DNA of 64,000 nt from Limibacillus halophilus (GCF_014191775.1 NZ_JACHXA010000003.1:124001-188000), one strand, 5' to 3'; numbered from the stretch's first letter, positions 27,608 through 36,934 are shown. Numbers and translations are program-made. The notes: generated from the letters alone by a model not told the origin.

Positions 27608-29797
27608 TCAATCGAGCAACAATCGAGGTGCCGTTTTGTCGTTTTTCAAGGCGCTGCCGCGCCCGGACAAGCTTGGGTTCGTCATGAAATAACGGTGCGC
27701 ACTGAAGGACTTGCTGTCGTGAGGCACACGTTCGTAGGCACCATCCCCGCGCAATGTCCAGGACTGAGCCTCATCTTTCAGGTTGGCGATCATGATCTGG
27801 TCGAGGATCTGCTGGTGCACGGTAGGATTTTCGATGGGAATAAACGTCTCGACCCGACGGTCCAGATTGCGCGGCATCCAGTCGGCGGAAGCGATGAAGA
27901 CCTTTGCCTGTGGTGACGGCAGCCCATATCCCGCGCCGAAGCAGACGATACGGCTGTGCTCCAGAAACCGTCCGACGATGGATTTCACCCGAATACGTTC
28001 CGAAAGGCCTTTGATACCGGGACGCAAGCAACAGATGCCGCGCACGATAAGGTCGATTTCAACGCCCGCTTGGGAAGCATCGTAAAGCGCATCGATAACT
28101 TCGCCATCAACCAGCGAGTTCACCCGGGCCCAAATCGCCGCTGGCTGGCCGGCCTTTGCATGTTCCGCTTCCTCGGCGATCAAACGCAGCAACGTTTGGC
28201 GCAATGCTATGGGCGCCAGTGCCACCTTTTCCAACTGGTGCGGTCTGGCATACCCGGTCATGTAATTGAAAATTTTCCCGGCATCGCGACACAATGCCGG
28301 ATCGCAGGTGAAAAACGAGAGATCTGTGTAAACTTTCGCTGTTATCGGGTGGTAGTTGCCCGTGCCGAAGTGGACATACGAGCGCAGGCCACCGCCTTCC
28401 CGGCGCACGATAAGACTCACCTTTGCATGGGTCTTCAGGTCGATGAAGCCATAGACTACCTGCACGCCGGCACGCTCCAGATTGCGCGCCCAACGGATAT
28501 TCCGTTCTTCATCGAAGCGGGCCTTCAGTTCCACGAGCGCGGTCACGGATTTTCCGGCTTCAGCGGCTTCCGCCAAAGCCGCCACGATCGGCGAATCCTC
28601 CGACGTACGATAAAGCGTCTGCTTTATGGAAACGACTTGCGGGTCGCGGGCGGCTTGGCGGAGAAACTGCACCACGACATCGAAGCTCTCGTACGGATGG
28701 TGGACCAGGATGTCCTTGTCCCGGATCGCCGCGAGGCAATCGCCGCCGAAATCACGAATACGCTCCGGGAAGCGTGCGTTGTAAGGCTCGAACAGCAGGT
28801 CTTGCCGCTCCTGCAAGATCAACTGCTTGGTGTCCACCAGCCCGATCAGACCATCGAGTGAAAAAATGTCGCTGGCGTCCACACCCAAATCGCGTGCCAC
28901 GAAGCGTTGCAGACTAGGTGGCATATCGCTGTCGACACTCATACGAATGACGCTGCCACGGCGCCTTCGCTTGAGCGCGGTTTCGAACAAGCGCACCAAG
29001 TCCTCGGCCTCCTCCTCGACTTCCATGTCACTGTCTCTGAGGATGCGGAAGTAACCGTAATCCTGAAACTCAAAGCCGGGGAAAAGGCGATCCAGGTGAA
29101 GGCGCACCACCTGCTCGAGCCGAATGAATCGAGCCTTCGCCCCGGGCAAGCGAATGAAGCGGTCAACCTGGTTGGGAAGAATCATCAACCCGGTCAGGCT
29201 CTTGTTATCCTCCCGACGCAATAGCTCCAACACCATCGCGAAACCCAGGTTGGGTATGAAAGGAAAGGGGTGCGCCGGATCGACAGCAATCGGTGTCAGA
29301 ACAGGAAAAACTTCCTCGATGAAGTAACGCTCCAGCCACTGCCGCTCGGCATCGGTCAGATGCTTGGTCTCCAGGACATCCACACCGGCCTCGCGCAGCT
29401 CCTCGCGCAACTCCACCCAGACCCTCTGCTGATGGGCCATCAGACCCGCTGCCTTGGCGTTGATCGCGGCCAATTGCTGCGCCGGTGTCATCCCTTCTTG
29501 ACTTGGCATCGCCACATCCGCGCTGACCTGCCCCTTCAGACCGGCAACGCGCACCATGTAGAATTCATCCAGATTGCTGGCCGAGATCGAAAGAAACCGC
29601 AGCCTTTCGAGCAATGGATGCGATGGGTTGGTTGCCTCCTCAAGCACACGCTCGTTGAAGGCCAGCCAGGAAAGTTCGCGATTGATGAAGCGTTCGGCAC
29701 TGTTCCGATCAGGCACAGGCAAATCACTTGCGGCGGCATCATCGACAATTGCCGCTTGATGCTTTTCACGAACCTGCGATTCCTGAACGTTTCTCAC
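27608..29797 (-). CDS. ppk: Polyphosphate kinase 1
   Basis: Membrane-associated enzyme of 729 residues that makes polyphosphate from ATP. The N-domain has [19 protein letters not shown] and [20 protein letters not shown]. The catalytic C-domains have [18 protein letters not shown], the phosphorylated histidine at about residue 476 in [10 protein letters not shown], and [16 protein letters not shown] with [12 protein letters not shown]. The start is a GTG with GAGGTAA eight bases before it. An N-terminal extension of about 30 residues precedes the conserved part. It is followed by ppx and is divergent from sixA. Confidence 0.96.
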   Translation of the reverse strand: MRNVQESQVREKHQAAIVDDAAASDLPVPDRNSAERFINRELSWLAFNERVLEEATNPSHPLLERLRFLSISASNLDEFYMVRVAGLKGQVSADVAMPSQEGMTPAQQLAAINAKAAGLMAHQQRVWVELREELREAGVDVLETKHLTDAERQWLERYFIEEVFPVLTPIAVDPAHPFPFIPNLGFAMVLELLRREDNKSLTGLMILPNQVDRFIRLPGAKARFIRLEQVVRLHLDRLFPGFEFQDYGYFRILRDSDMEVEEEAEDLVRLFETALKRRRRGSVIRMSVDSDMPPSLQRFVARDLGVDASDIFSLDGLIGLVDTKQLILQERQDLLFEPYNARFPERIRDFGGDCLAAIRDKDILVHHPYESFDVVVQFLRQAARDPQVVSIKQTLYRTSEDSPIVAALAEAAEAGKSVTALVELKARFDEERNIRWARNLERAGVQVVYGFIDLKTHAKVSLIVRREGGGLRSYVHFGTGNYHPITAKVYTDLSFFTCDPALCRDAGKIFNYMTGYARPHQLEKVALAPIALRQTLLRLIAEEAEHAKAGQPAAIWARVNSLVDGEVIDALYDASQAGVEIDLIVRGICCLRPGIKGLSERIRVKSIVGRFLEHSRIVCFGAGYGLPSPQAKVFIASADWMPRNLDRRVETFIPIENPTVHQQILDQIMIANLKDEAQSWTLRGDGAYERVPHDSKSFSAHRYFMTNPSLSGRGSALKNDKTAPRLLLD

Positions 29798-29918
29798 CTT
29801 AGTTACCTCTTTTTCGCCGTAATGCTTTGATCATAGACCAGTTTTGGAACAGAATCATGACGATCCAGCCACTTTTAGACAGAAATGGCAAATTTCACAT
29901 AGGAAGGTGCATCCGCAA

Positions 29919-30461
29919 TTGAAACGGCTTTATCTGTTACGTCATGCGGAAGCTCGCCCCGCTAGTCGCGGCTCGTCCGATTTTGCCAGGACGCTCACCG
30001 ACCGGGGACGCAAAACGGCCGCTCTCGTTGCTTACTACCTGCGTGATCAAGACTACCGGCCGGATATGGTGCTGTGCTCCAACGCCAAGCGTGCAGAGGA
30101 AACCTGGGCCGTGATAGCCCCTGCCCTGCAACCCTACGAGGACAGCGTGGAACGTCTTATTGAATCTCTCGAGGTTCAGTATCTCAAGAGCCTCTATCTG
30201 GCCACGCCCGAGACAATGATAATGCTGATGCGCACTTTACCTGAGACGACCAACAGCTTGCTAATCGTCGGCCATAACCCCGGAATTCAATCCCTGGCAA
30301 TCACATTGGCGGGCAGCGGCGAGGCGGTGGCCGACGCGCCTCTCTACCGCGATTTCCCGCCAACCGCTCTAGCAGTGCTGAATCTGGAGATCACAACTTG
30401 GGCGGCGCTGGAAGAAGGTTGCGGAAGGCTGCTTGAAGTCGCCATCCCCGACCGGGGCTAG
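29919..30461 (+). CDS. sixA: SixA-like phosphohistidine phosphatase
   Basis: Small histidine phosphatase of about 180 residues. The phosphate-accepting motif is LLRHAEA with the histidine at residue 9, and the second catalytic histidine is His119 in IVGHNPGIQSLA. SixA enzymes dephosphorylate phosphohistidines on signalling or PTS proteins; the partner here is unknown. The start is most likely TTG at 29919, which has AGGAAGG 11 bases upstream. Earlier in-frame codons would add residues that do not fit the family. It is divergent from ppk, in line with a phosphate theme, though that is inference. Confidence 0.88.
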   Translation: MKRLYLLRHAEARPASRGSSDFARTLTDRGRKTAALVAYYLRDQDYRPDMVLCSNAKRAEETWAVIAPALQPYEDSVERLIESLEVQYLKSLYLATPETMIMLMRTLPETTNSLLIVGHNPGIQSLAITLAGSGEAVADAPLYRDFPPTALAVLNLEITTWAALEEGCGRLLEVAIPDRG

Positions 30462-30478
30462 ACCAACCGGACCGTCCT

Positions 30479-31258
30479 CTAAAATGTTGAGTTGAAGGCG
30501 CCGCCATCAAGCAACAAGTTCTGCCCGGTGATAAAGCCGGACCGCGCTGAGCAAAGGAACGCGCAAGCCTCGCCGAATTCCGCCGGATCGCCAAATCTAC
30601 CCGCCGGATTGCCCGCCTTGCGTTCGTTCCAAACCTCCTGAGGATCGCGGCCGGAAGCTTTTGCCGCCGCTTCTATGTTCGCACGCAACCGATCGGTCTC
30701 GAACGGACCGGGCAATAGATTGTTGATGGTCACGTTGTGACGGACGGTCTTGCGGGAGAGCCCGGCCACGAACCCGGTCAGTCCGGCACGCGCGCCGTTT
30801 GATAACCCCAGCGTCTCAATGGGCGATTTAACCGCGCCCGAGGTTATATTCACGATCCGGCCAAATCCGCGCTCAATCATCGGATCAACGGTTGCCTTGA
30901 TCAGTTCAATGGGCGTCAGCATGTTCGCCTCCAGCGCCTTGATCCAATCGGCCCGCTCCCAGTTCCTGAAATCGCCCGGCGGAGGACCGCCCGCGTTGTT
31001 GACCAGGATATCGACCTGGGGACAGGCAGCCAGTGCCTTGGCCCGCCCTTCGGGCGTCGTGATGTCTGCCGCGACCGCCGTGACCTTGACGCCGCTGGCC
31101 TCGACGATCTGATGCGCTGCCAGCTCCAGGGTTTCCTGCGTCCGCGCAACGATGGTCAAGGAGACGCCATTGGCCGCCAGCGACTCTGCGCAAGCGCGCC
31201 CTAGACCCTTGCTAGCCGCACAAACCAAGGCATGTTTACCCGCAATTCCCAAATCCAT
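30479..31258 (-). CDS. Short-chain dehydrogenase/reductase-like protein with altered catalytic motif
   Basis: A 259-residue SDR fold starting at the ATG preceded by AGGAGAGG. The Rossmann opening is CAASKGLGRACAESLAANG, where the usual TGxxxGxG has lost its first glycine. NNAGGPPPG is present. The serine in NITSGAVKSP is retained, but the YxxxK pair is absent: aligned on the following ARAGLTGF, it reads S-N-G-A-R. This matches the 'BKR-like SDR' subgroup often annotated as 3-oxoacyl-ACP reductase despite an incomplete tetrad. Reductase activity is therefore uncertain. It is a lone gene, convergent with sixA. Confidence 0.85.
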   Translation of the reverse strand: MDLGIAGKHALVCAASKGLGRACAESLAANGVSLTIVARTQETLELAAHQIVEASGVKVTAVAADITTPEGRAKALAACPQVDILVNNAGGPPPGDFRNWERADWIKALEANMLTPIELIKATVDPMIERGFGRIVNITSGAVKSPIETLGLSNGARAGLTGFVAGLSRKTVRHNVTINNLLPGPFETDRLRANIEAAAKASGRDPQEVWNERKAGNPAGRFGDPAEFGEACAFLCSARSGFITGQNLLLDGGAFNSTF

Positions 31259-31332
31259 AACCACACCTCTCCTACCAAAAAATTTTCCCGACAATTGCCA
31301 CTCCAGAAAACGCCGTTCGAACTGGCTGCAGC

Positions 31333-32013
31333 CTACAGCATCCCCTGCTCCTGCAGCACCCGGCGGGCGACCGGAACGGTTACCCGCCGCCGTTCCGCCA
31401 ATGCCACCCGGTCCAATGCCACCACGACCCGGTGTGCCGCCGAAAAGGAGCGTTCCATGCGCGCCACCAGATAGGTCACCGCCTCGGGGTCCAACGGCGT
31501 CTGGCGATCAAGGAAAAGCTTTACTAGCAGGCCCGCCATCAGGTCGTCATCAGGCCGCTCGATCGCGACACAACCGGTTGCCGCAAGGCGCGAACGCAGA
31601 TCCGGCAGCGCCAGCGGCCAACGGTTCGGCGCTTCGCGCGCCGCAAACAAAAGAGATAATCCACTTTCGGCAGCTAGATTGATCAGATGAAACAAAGCCG
31701 CTTCACGCTCGGGCAGACCGGCCACGGCGTCGGCGTCGTCCAATGCCAGTCCGGTCGCATCCGCAACCAGCGCCGGCACCGCCTCTACCGAAAGATCCTG
31801 TGGCTGAAGCAGACGCGCGGCGGACACTTCGCGCCATACCGCGATCAAGTGACTCTTGCCGCAATCCGGGGGGCCTTGTATCGCCATCCTCCCGCTCGGC
31901 CAATCCGGCCAACGGTCGATCCAGGCGAGGGCGTCGGCATTGCTGGGCGCGATCAGAAAGTCCTCGCGGCCACTAGCGGCCCTGTAGGCCAGGTCGAAGG
32001 CTAGCTGACTCAC
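31333..32013 (-). CDS. hdaA: DnaA regulatory inactivator HdaA
   Basis: A 226-residue protein related to the DnaA AAA+ domain that triggers hydrolysis of DnaA-ATP when bound to the sliding clamp. The N-terminus SQLAFDL (residues 2-8) is a clamp-binding motif of the expected type. Walker A is GPPDCGKSH at about residues 47-55, the Walker B-like segment is LALDDADAVAG, and the sensor region is LLFAAREAPNRW. The start is GTG, overlapping the PerM stop by four bases (GTGA). Replication control is thus expressed with three envelope-related genes. Confidence 0.9.
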   Translation of the reverse strand: MSQLAFDLAYRAASGREDFLIAPSNADALAWIDRWPDWPSGRMAIQGPPDCGKSHLIAVWREVSAARLLQPQDLSVEAVPALVADATGLALDDADAVAGLPEREAALFHLINLAAESGLSLLFAAREAPNRWPLALPDLRSRLAATGCVAIERPDDDLMAGLLVKLFLDRQTPLDPEAVTYLVARMERSFSAAHRVVVALDRVALAERRRVTVPVARRVLQEQGML

Positions 32014-33101
32014 ATACCCCCCTCTGCTTTTTTGGATTCGGCTTCATCCTCGATTCCAAATAGCGCGCTCTGCCGGTACCGCTGCAAGCCGAAACGGACC
32101 AGCACACCGATGACCGCTGTTACTGGCAAGGCAAGAAGAACGCCTAAGAACCCAAACAACGCCCCACCGGCCAACAAGGCGAAAATCACCCATACAGCGT
32201 GCAGGCCGGTTCGTTCCCCGACAAGTTTTGGCGTTAAGTAGTTGCCTTCGACCGCCTGGCCGACGAAGAAAAGAATGGCCACGGCTGCGATACGCCAGGG
32301 TTCATCGAACTGGGCTATAGCCAAACCGACCGACAGCACCAAGCCGGTCAGCGAACCAACATAGGGAATGAAGGTAAGGAGACCGGCAAGCAAGCCGACG
32401 ACAAAGCCAAATTCCAATCCCAGGGCAACAAGCCCGATCATGTAAAATAAACCCAGGACGAAACAAACGGCCGCTTGTCCGCGCACAAAGCCAGCCAGCG
32501 TCTCATCGGCCTGCCGCACCAATTCGCGAATCGTGTCGCGGTGGCGGCGCGGCAGGTAATCATCGACCCGCGAAACCATCACGTCCCAATCGCGCAATAG
32601 ATAGAAAGCGACGATCGGAGTGATGAACAGCAGGGACAGAAGATTGATCAGGGCCACGCCACCCGACAGCACACCGCCAAGCAGGTCGGTCATCCAGGCA
32701 ACGCCGGAGCTAACGGAACCACGTAGACTTTCGCGAAGCTGCGACAGGGTCTCTGGATCGAGGCGATCGCGCAACAGCGCCATCAGGTTCTCGACCTGCG
32801 CCCGCAAGCTGTCGACGATCTTGGGGAGCTGTGCCAAAAAATCGAGGAATTGACTGACGATCAATGGGGCCAGAAGCAGCAGAAACAGGATGAAAATAAC
32901 CAATGAGACTGCCATCACAAGGACGGTCGCCAAGGTCCGCGACAAGCCCATCCGCTCCAACCGGTCGCACACAGGATCAAGCAGATAGGCTACGCCCATT
33001 CCGGCGACAAAGGGCAATAGCACGCCCCGCAAGAGGAACAACAAGGCGATAAACACCGCCGCGCCGATCAGCCAAACACGCATCTGCTTTTCCGCGGTCA
33101 C
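32010..33101 (-). CDS. AI-2E/PerM family membrane protein
   Basis: A 363-residue polytopic protein of the AI-2E transporter superfamily. I start it at the GTG (33101) that overlaps the preceding stop by four bases and follows GGAGG; the open frame extends upstream through a gene on the same strand, but those residues are low-complexity and out of register with the family. About seven or eight hydrophobic segments are seen. The diagnostic parts are PFVAGMGVAYLLDPVCDRLERMG near the N-terminus and GLLTFIPYVGSLTGLVLSVGLA with GNYLTPKLVGERTGLHAVWVIFALL near the C-terminus. The transported substrate is not known for most members. Confidence 0.92.
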   Translation of the reverse strand: MTAEKQMRVWLIGAAVFIALLFLLRGVLLPFVAGMGVAYLLDPVCDRLERMGLSRTLATVLVMAVSLVIFILFLLLLAPLIVSQFLDFLAQLPKIVDSLRAQVENLMALLRDRLDPETLSQLRESLRGSVSSGVAWMTDLLGGVLSGGVALINLLSLLFITPIVAFYLLRDWDVMVSRVDDYLPRRHRDTIRELVRQADETLAGFVRGQAAVCFVLGLFYMIGLVALGLEFGFVVGLLAGLLTFIPYVGSLTGLVLSVGLAIAQFDEPWRIAAVAILFFVGQAVEGNYLTPKLVGERTGLHAVWVIFALLAGGALFGFLGVLLALPVTAVIGVLVRFGLQRYRQSALFGIEDEAESKKAEGGM

Positions 33102-33658
33102 GTCCGATCCTCCAGTGCCATAGCCTTTCGGAGCCACACTATTACGTAAGCGCCCCCTGAAAGGAAGGTGGTTCCGGCCACCAGATAAATCAGCGTCGGC
33201 TCCAACCCGCCGAGAAGAATGAAGCCTGCCGCCTGCGCCATTACCGCGGCCACCAAGGTGATCTGAGCTGCCGTGTTCAGCTTGCTTATCAGCAAGGGTT
33301 GCATGGTCAGCGTCTGACTGAGCGCTTGGAACACTACCGCCCCACCAATGATCAAGAGGTCGCGAAACACCAACAGGAATACCAACCAGAGCGGTAGTAA
33401 CTCCAACCAAGCCAGCGTTATCGAGGAAACGATCAGTAAGGCTTTGTCGGCAAGGGGGTCCGCATAGGCCCCAAAACTCGACCTTGCATTGAGTACACGC
33501 GCCAGCAGACCATCGACCGCATCTGAAACGCCTGCGGCGAGAAAGACCCAGAATGCGGCCTCATAATACCCTAGCAGCAGAAGGTAGAGCACGAAGGGTA
33601 CGCTGCAAAACCGCAGCATCGTTATCGTGTTCGGCAGGGTCGTCAGCAGCGCTTTCAC
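33098..33658 (-). CDS. CDP-alcohol phosphatidyltransferase family protein
   Basis: A 186-residue integral membrane enzyme of the phospholipid-synthesis family that includes PgsA and cardiolipin synthase-type transferases. The catalytic signature is complete: Asp49-Gly50-X2-Ala53-Arg54-X8-Gly63-X3-Asp67-X3-Asp71. About five hydrophobic helices surround it. The start is a GTG overlapping the DUF2066 stop (GTGA), and the stop overlaps the PerM start in the same way. The acceptor alcohol cannot be read with certainty; glycerol-3-phosphate (PgsA) is one option, but no classical pgsA call is made. Confidence 0.9.
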   Translation of the reverse strand: MKALLTTLPNTITMLRFCSVPFVLYLLLLGYYEAAFWVFLAAGVSDAVDGLLARVLNARSSFGAYADPLADKALLIVSSITLAWLELLPLWLVFLLVFRDLLIIGGAVVFQALSQTLTMQPLLISKLNTAAQITLVAAVMAQAAGFILLGGLEPTLIYLVAGTTFLSGGAYVIVWLRKAMALEDRT

Positions 33659-34851
33659 TGTACGGCAGGCGCCTGATCCCCCGTCGTCACGCCACCATTC
33701 GGGGTTGCGACGCGCAAACGCGGGGGCGACAAGCGGGATGCGTCCTCGGACCGCCCGATAACCCACCCAATGGAGGGTTCACCGACCAACACCAAATCGG
33801 CCTGATTGAATGCGACACGCAAACGCTGAGGGTCGCCGAAATACTCAAGGCGCAGATCCGCCATCGTGCGGGTCATGCGCAAAACGCGGCGCGAGGCCAA
33901 CAAGTTTACCTTCTCGAGGCGTTGAACGACCTGCCCCCACTGCTGCAAATCAAAGATGTCGACCCCGGCTTCCAAGCTGTTCCGGCGATCGAACGCGATC
34001 GTGTTTCCAAGCTTCCAGTCCTCTTGCAGAGAACTGGCAACCCGTGCAGCTGCGCGGGAAAAGAAGCTTTCGACGGCCTCCCCGCTCTCACGCCTTACAG
34101 TAAAGGATACGCCCGAAAGACCCTGACGCGGCGCCGGTGCCGAAACCGATAGTACGCTCGGGTCTGTCGCGCTGTCCGCCGTCGCACGCACAAGAAGAGC
34201 GCCCACGGCACCGTGCTGAGCCGCTATGGCCTCCTGAGCCGCCGCGTCGCCCGCTGCCGCACGTGGCGCGTCGATGGCGACAATGTCGCCCAGATCGCCT
34301 AAAGGCATAATCAAGGGAACCAGCCCACCGGGTCCGGGTTGCGCCGCCCAGGCACGCATCCAGGGATTGGCCTCCGACCAAAGCAACTGCGTACCTCCCG
34401 CCTCGTAAAGCGGGACGACAACCAGGGGTTTACTCTGGGTTTCGGCGAAAGGAACCGGGATGGACTGTAGCAGTTCGCGAACCCGTTGAGGCACGAAGCG
34501 GACGTTGACCGTCGCCAGATAACGCACATCCGAACGGCTTTCCTGCACGACCTGGAAATCGCTCAATAATTGCTCTGCAAGACCTGCCGTCAGCTGCGGC
34601 AGGCGCACTCTTTCTTCCTGCGGAACCAAACGTTCCATCAAAGCCACAAGGGCGTCTTGCTGGGCGCGCTGTAGCGCCTCGCGCTGCGCGGCAGTGGCCG
34701 AATCGGCCGTTACATCCACCTGTACGCCAAGCACGTCGTACACACCACCGATCTGCGCACGCGCGATGGAAAAAGTGAAGACGGCAACGGCTGTCGTCAC
34801 CAGGAAATAGAGCCCCAATACCCGGATACGGGAAAGAAAGCGGAGAGTCAT
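33655..34851 (-). CDS. Exported DUF2066-domain protein
   Basis: A 398-residue protein with a signal peptide after MTLRFLSRIRVLGLYFLVTT (cleavage near ARA-QI). The DUF2066 part begins YDVLGVQVDVTADSATAAQREALQRAQQDALVALMERLVP and runs through DVRYLATVNVRFVPQRVRELLQ. Family function is unknown; members are envelope-associated. I start it at 34851, which has AGGA ten bases upstream. An identical 13-base sequence holding another ATG lies 69 bases further upstream in frame but lacks a ribosome-binding site. It heads a four-gene operon with the phosphatidyltransferase, PerM and HdaA. Confidence 0.85.
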   Translation of the reverse strand: MTLRFLSRIRVLGLYFLVTTAVAVFTFSIARAQIGGVYDVLGVQVDVTADSATAAQREALQRAQQDALVALMERLVPQEERVRLPQLTAGLAEQLLSDFQVVQESRSDVRYLATVNVRFVPQRVRELLQSIPVPFAETQSKPLVVVPLYEAGGTQLLWSEANPWMRAWAAQPGPGGLVPLIMPLGDLGDIVAIDAPRAAAGDAAAQEAIAAQHGAVGALLVRATADSATDPSVLSVSAPAPRQGLSGVSFTVRRESGEAVESFFSRAAARVASSLQEDWKLGNTIAFDRRNSLEAGVDIFDLQQWGQVVQRLEKVNLLASRRVLRMTRTMADLRLEYFGDPQRLRVAFNQADLVLVGEPSIGWVIGRSEDASRLSPPRLRVATPNGGVTTGDQAPAVQ

Positions 34852-34920
34852 TGCAAAGCAGTCCTGTTTCGCTATTGTCCGCGAGACATTCAGGCTAGCA
34901 AGCCTGTAGCGGAGAGTCAT
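34839..34920 (-). repeat. 13-bp direct repeat carrying two in-frame ATG codons, with a hairpin between
   Basis: AGCGGAGAGTCAT occurs at 34839-34851 and again at 34908-34920, 69 bases apart, so both ATGs read into the DUF2066 gene. Between them lies a hairpin, CAGGCT-agca-AGCCTG (34891-34906). Only the downstream copy has a plausible ribosome-binding site. Confidence 0.75.
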
Positions 34921-34922
34921 GG

Positions 34923-34967
34923 GGGTAATGCCCCGGTTGGGGTAAATTACCCTTTAATGATTAAAGG
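34923..34967. promoter_or_regulatory. Two abutting inverted repeats between DUF2066 and purM
   Basis: GGGTAAT (34923-34929) pairs with ATTACCC (34946-34952), with CCCC-ggtt-GGGG nested inside. Immediately after, sharing two bases, is the perfect palindrome CCTTTAAT-G-ATTAAAGG (34951-34967). Both lie in the divergent promoter region, 21-65 bases before the purM ATG. The shape suits operator sites or mRNA leader structure; the binding protein is unknown. Confidence 0.5.
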
Positions 34968-34987
34968 CCTGTTTTGGGAGTGGGTTG

Positions 34988-36058
34988 ATGAGCCGCGAAA
35001 GCTACAAAGCCGCTGGCGTGGATATCGATGCTGGCAACGCCTTGGTCGATGCGATCAAGCCGTTGGCCAAGTCCACGGCGCGCTTGGGCGCTGGTGCCGG
35101 GTTGGGCGGGTTTGGCGCATTGTTCGATCTGAAAGCAGCCGGTTACAGGGACCCAATCCTGGTCTCCAGCACCGATGGTGTCGGCACCAAACTGAAGGTG
35201 GCTATCGACTGCGGCAAGCACGACAGCGTCGGGATCGATCTGGTCGCCATGTGTGTCAACGACCTTGTGGTGCAAGGAGCCGAACCCCTGTTCTTTCTTG
35301 ACTACTTCGCCACCGGCAAGCTGCAGGTCGACGAAGCACGCGACGTTATCAGCGGCATAGCCGAAGGTTGCCGGCAGGCCGGCTGCGCACTCATCGGCGG
35401 CGAAACCGCCGAGATGCCCGGCCTCTATAAGAGCGGCGATTACGATTTGGCCGGCTTCACAGTCGGCGCCGTCGAGCGCGACAGGCTCTTGACCGGCGAG
35501 ACGGTCGCGCCCGGCGACGTTCTACTTGCACTGCGTTCGAGTGGACTTCATTCCAACGGCTACTCACTGGTTCGTCGTTTGGTTGAGAACAGTGGCGTTG
35601 ACTATGGCGACCCTGCGCCCTTTGAGACACAAACTCAAATGGGTGATGTCCTATTGCGGCCAACGCGGATCTACGTAAAAAGCTGCCTTGCGGCCATCGA
35701 GCGTGGCGGCGTCAAGGCGCTGGCGCATATCACCGGCGGCGGCCTGACCGAGAACCTCCCGCGCGTTCTGCCGCAAGGCGTTGCTGCGAAGATCGACCTT
35801 GATAGCTGGACGTTGCCCCCTCTCTTCGCCTGGCTGGCGGACGTGGGAAATCTTGAGCGTCAGGAACTGCTTCGAACCTTCAACTGCGGCATTGGAATGA
35901 TCCTGGTGGTCGCCGCAGACGCCGTCGGTTCAGTGACCGATGTGTTGGCGGCCAACGGAGAGGAGATTGTCGAGATCGGTTGCATCGAGGCGGCTCAGAC
36001 CGATGCCGCGCCTGAAGTCCACTATACCGGGGGCGATACCGCGTGGCCGGCAAGCTGA
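34988..36058 (+). CDS. purM: Phosphoribosylformylglycinamidine cyclo-ligase
   Basis: AIR synthetase, 356 residues, the fifth step of purine synthesis. Family motifs in order are [100 protein letters not shown] and [16 protein letters not shown]. The ATG at 34988 follows GGGAGTGGG; a TTG one codon earlier is also possible. It overlaps purN by 16 bases. The upstream double palindrome may regulate it. Confidence 0.97.
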   Translation: MSRESYKAAGVDIDAGNALVDAIKPLAKSTARLGAGAGLGGFGALFDLKAAGYRDPILVSSTDGVGTKLKVAIDCGKHDSVGIDLVAMCVNDLVVQGAEPLFFLDYFATGKLQVDEARDVISGIAEGCRQAGCALIGGETAEMPGLYKSGDYDLAGFTVGAVERDRLLTGETVAPGDVLLALRSSGLHSNGYSLVRRLVENSGVDYGDPAPFETQTQMGDVLLRPTRIYVKSCLAAIERGGVKALAHITGGGLTENLPRVLPQGVAAKIDLDSWTLPPLFAWLADVGNLERQELLRTFNCGIGMILVVAADAVGSVTDVLAANGEEIVEIGCIEAAQTDAAPEVHYTGGDTAWPAS

Positions 36059-36699
36059 AAGTATCGGTCCTGATTTCTGGACGCGGGAGTAACCTCCAGG
36101 CTTTGATCGACGCCTGTAGAGCTCCCGATTTTCCGGCCGAGATCGTTATGGTCGTCAGTAACCGCCCCGACGCGCAGGGTTTGTTTCGTGCCCAGGCCGC
36201 AGGCATCTCAACAGCGGTTATCGAACCACGCGATTTCCCAGACAAAGTATCCTTCGATCGCGCGATGACCGAAATTTTGGAATCAAGCGGCACGGGCTTT
36301 ATCTGTCTCGCGGGTTTCATGCGTCTTTTATCGCCGGAGTTCGTGGATCACTGGCGTGACCGGATGATCAATATTCACCCATCGCTGCTGCCATTGTTTC
36401 CGGGATTGGATACGCATCGGCGCGCGCTGGACGCTGGCATGCGCTTACATGGTTGCAGCGTGCACTTCGTGCGTCACGAAATGGACAGCGGCCCAATTAT
36501 CGGTCAAGCGGCCGTAGCAGTGCTTGACGGTGACGACCCGGATAGTCTTTCAAGCCGGGTCCTGGAGGCAGAACATTTACTCTATCCCTGGTGTCTGGAA
36601 TTGGTCGCTCGTGGGATGGTGACGGTTACCGGGGATACCTGCCGTATCGCTGGTCACACCACGGCTCTGTCGCCGCTTGTCAGCCCGGCACGCAGTTAG
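36043..36699 (+). CDS. purN: Phosphoribosylglycinamide formyltransferase
   Basis: GAR transformylase using 10-formyl-THF, 218 residues. The N-terminal phosphate-binding part is [17 protein letters not shown]. Catalytic residues are Asn110 and His112 in [13 protein letters not shown] and Asp148 in [11 protein letters not shown]. The start is a GTG inside the end of purM, giving a 16-base overlap and likely translational coupling, the usual purMN layout. About 20 extra C-terminal residues follow the family core, ending [10 protein letters not shown]. Confidence 0.96.
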   Translation: MAGKLKVSVLISGRGSNLQALIDACRAPDFPAEIVMVVSNRPDAQGLFRAQAAGISTAVIEPRDFPDKVSFDRAMTEILESSGTGFICLAGFMRLLSPEFVDHWRDRMINIHPSLLPLFPGLDTHRRALDAGMRLHGCSVHFVRHEMDSGPIIGQAAVAVLDGDDPDSLSSRVLEAEHLLYPWCLELVARGMVTVTGDTCRIAGHTTALSPLVSPARS

Positions 36700-36784
36700 T
36701 TCATCTACATGCTTTCACTTGCCCTGGCATCCTGCACAAGCTAGAAAATCCGCAGGATTCACTGTTTCTGCTTTGGGGGATAAA

Positions 36785-36910
36785 ATGCCATATGAGGATC
36801 TGACGCGCGAACGCCAGAAGTCTTATGAAGGCTTCATCCGCAGCGGCACCATCGGGACCGCTGTAGTGGCTGTACTGCTGTTCATTCTGGTTGTGGCAAT
36901 CATCGCCTGA
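36785..36910 (+). CDS. Small aa3-type cytochrome c oxidase subunit IV-like protein
   Basis: A 41-residue protein: a short polar N-terminus (MPYEDLTRERQKSYEGFIRS) followed by one membrane helix (GTIGTAVVAVLLFILVVAII). The QKSYEGFIR element before a single helix is the pattern of the tiny alphaproteobacterial aa3-type oxidase subunit IV family. GGGGGAT lies just before the ATG. No other oxidase genes are present in the window, so the gene is an orphan between purN and ndk. A strong terminator follows. Confidence 0.72.
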   Translation: MPYEDLTRERQKSYEGFIRSGTIGTAVVAVLLFILVVAIIA

Positions 36911-36934
36911 TCATCGCCGGCAAGTCGTTGACGA

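Noticed and set aside
27956-28861. Open frame of 301 codons on the plus strand inside ppk
   Set aside because: It mirrors a well-conserved ppk region and has no ribosome-binding site or recognisable domain.
33102-33410. Upstream extension of the PerM protein by about 100 codons
   Set aside because: The extra residues are Ser/Gly/Arg-rich and lie antiphase inside the phosphatidyltransferase gene. The GTGA start with GGAGG is far better.
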